Assembly: GCA_937995995.1 (NCBI GenBank)
Contig: CALKIP010000016.1
Coordinates: 1 to 14,293, forward strand
Origin: an uncultured bacterium
GTDB lineage: Bacteria > Gemmatimonadota > Gemmatimonadetes > Longimicrobiales > RSA9
Length of the DNA: 14,293 bases
Direction of reading: 5' to 3'
Below the pieces are notes generated by a model, which was not told the DNA's origin, ran no database searches, and worked only from the letters and a program-made list of their open reading frames with translations. The translations under genes and the position numbers were made by a program. Numbering within the stretch: position 1 is the stretch's first letter; each line of letters opens with the position of its first letter. Shown in pieces: positions 14,240-14,293 of this stretch.

Positions 14240-14293
14240 ATGCACAAGCGAATCATCCTCCCGGCCCTCGTCGGAGCGTTGCTGCTCGGCGCG
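14240..14293 (+). CDS. pal: Start of probable pal, peptidoglycan-associated lipoprotein (3' end missing)
   Basis: Only 18 codons are inside the window. They encode MHKRIILPALVGALLLGA, a basic start followed by a hydrophobic core, that is, a signal peptide. The sequence stops at LLGA, exactly where a lipobox cysteine would come next. Genes directly after tolB in tol-pal clusters normally encode Pal, the outer-membrane lipoprotein that binds peptidoglycan through an OmpA-like domain. The Pal name rests on position and signal type only; the diagnostic domain lies beyond the right edge. A different lipoprotein or a YbgF/CpoB-type periplasmic protein remains possible. Confidence 0.65.
   Translation, partial: MHKRIILPALVGALLLGA

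Overview
This 14.3 kb window is a dense, GC-rich stretch of chromosome with every convincing gene on the + strand. It carries only housekeeping and cell-envelope genes. The organism has two membranes: it encodes a Tol-Pal system, a Wzi-like outer-membrane barrel and several Sec signal peptides. The high GC, the frequent GTG starts and the overall gene set suggest a Gemmatimonadota-type bacterium. That placement is inferred from gene content and would need a phylogeny of UvrB, HemB or TolB to confirm. I see no tRNA, rRNA, CRISPR array, insertion sequence, phage gene or integration scar.

Layout: (1) 1-1505, the C-terminal three quarters of uvrB, cut by the left edge. (2) 1659-4415, tsaE, tsaB and rimI followed closely by hemB. 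TsaE and TsaB belong to the tRNA t6A pathway; the catalytic partner TsaD is not in the window. (3) 4427-5923, a secreted Wzi-like barrel protein starting 11 bases after hemB. (4) 5940-7587, a well-formed sigma70-type promoter, a short ssb, a periplasmic LysM protein and two tandem hairpins, the second with a UUCG tetraloop. (5) 7602-12793, a tightly packed run: a HemX/CcsA-like membrane protein, hemA, a GalE-like epimerase, tolQ, tolR and a TonB/TolA-like protein. Neighbouring stop and start codons overlap at hemA/epimerase and epimerase/tolQ. (6) 12781-14293, a hairpin over the stop of the TonB-like gene, a candidate promoter almost on top of the tolB start, tolB, another hairpin over the tolB stop, a strong ribosome binding site and the first 18 codons of what is probably pal.

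How the genes fit together: HemB and HemA are two early tetrapyrrole enzymes, and the HemX-like protein beside hemA is a common partner. TolQ-TolR and the TonB/TolA-like protein form the energised inner-membrane motor; TolB and Pal are the periplasmic and outer-membrane ends of the same system. The epimerase makes nucleotide sugars for surface glycans, and the Wzi-like and LysM proteins are also envelope proteins, so the right half is largely about heme supply and envelope integrity.

No clearly new biological system is visible. The points most worth a second look are an SSB with no acidic C-terminal tail, a tolB that may be translated from a leaderless mRNA, a strongly acidic Pro/Glu linker in the TonB/TolA-like protein, the coupling of hemA through a sugar epimerase to the Tol motor, and a set of hairpins at the transcription-unit boundaries.
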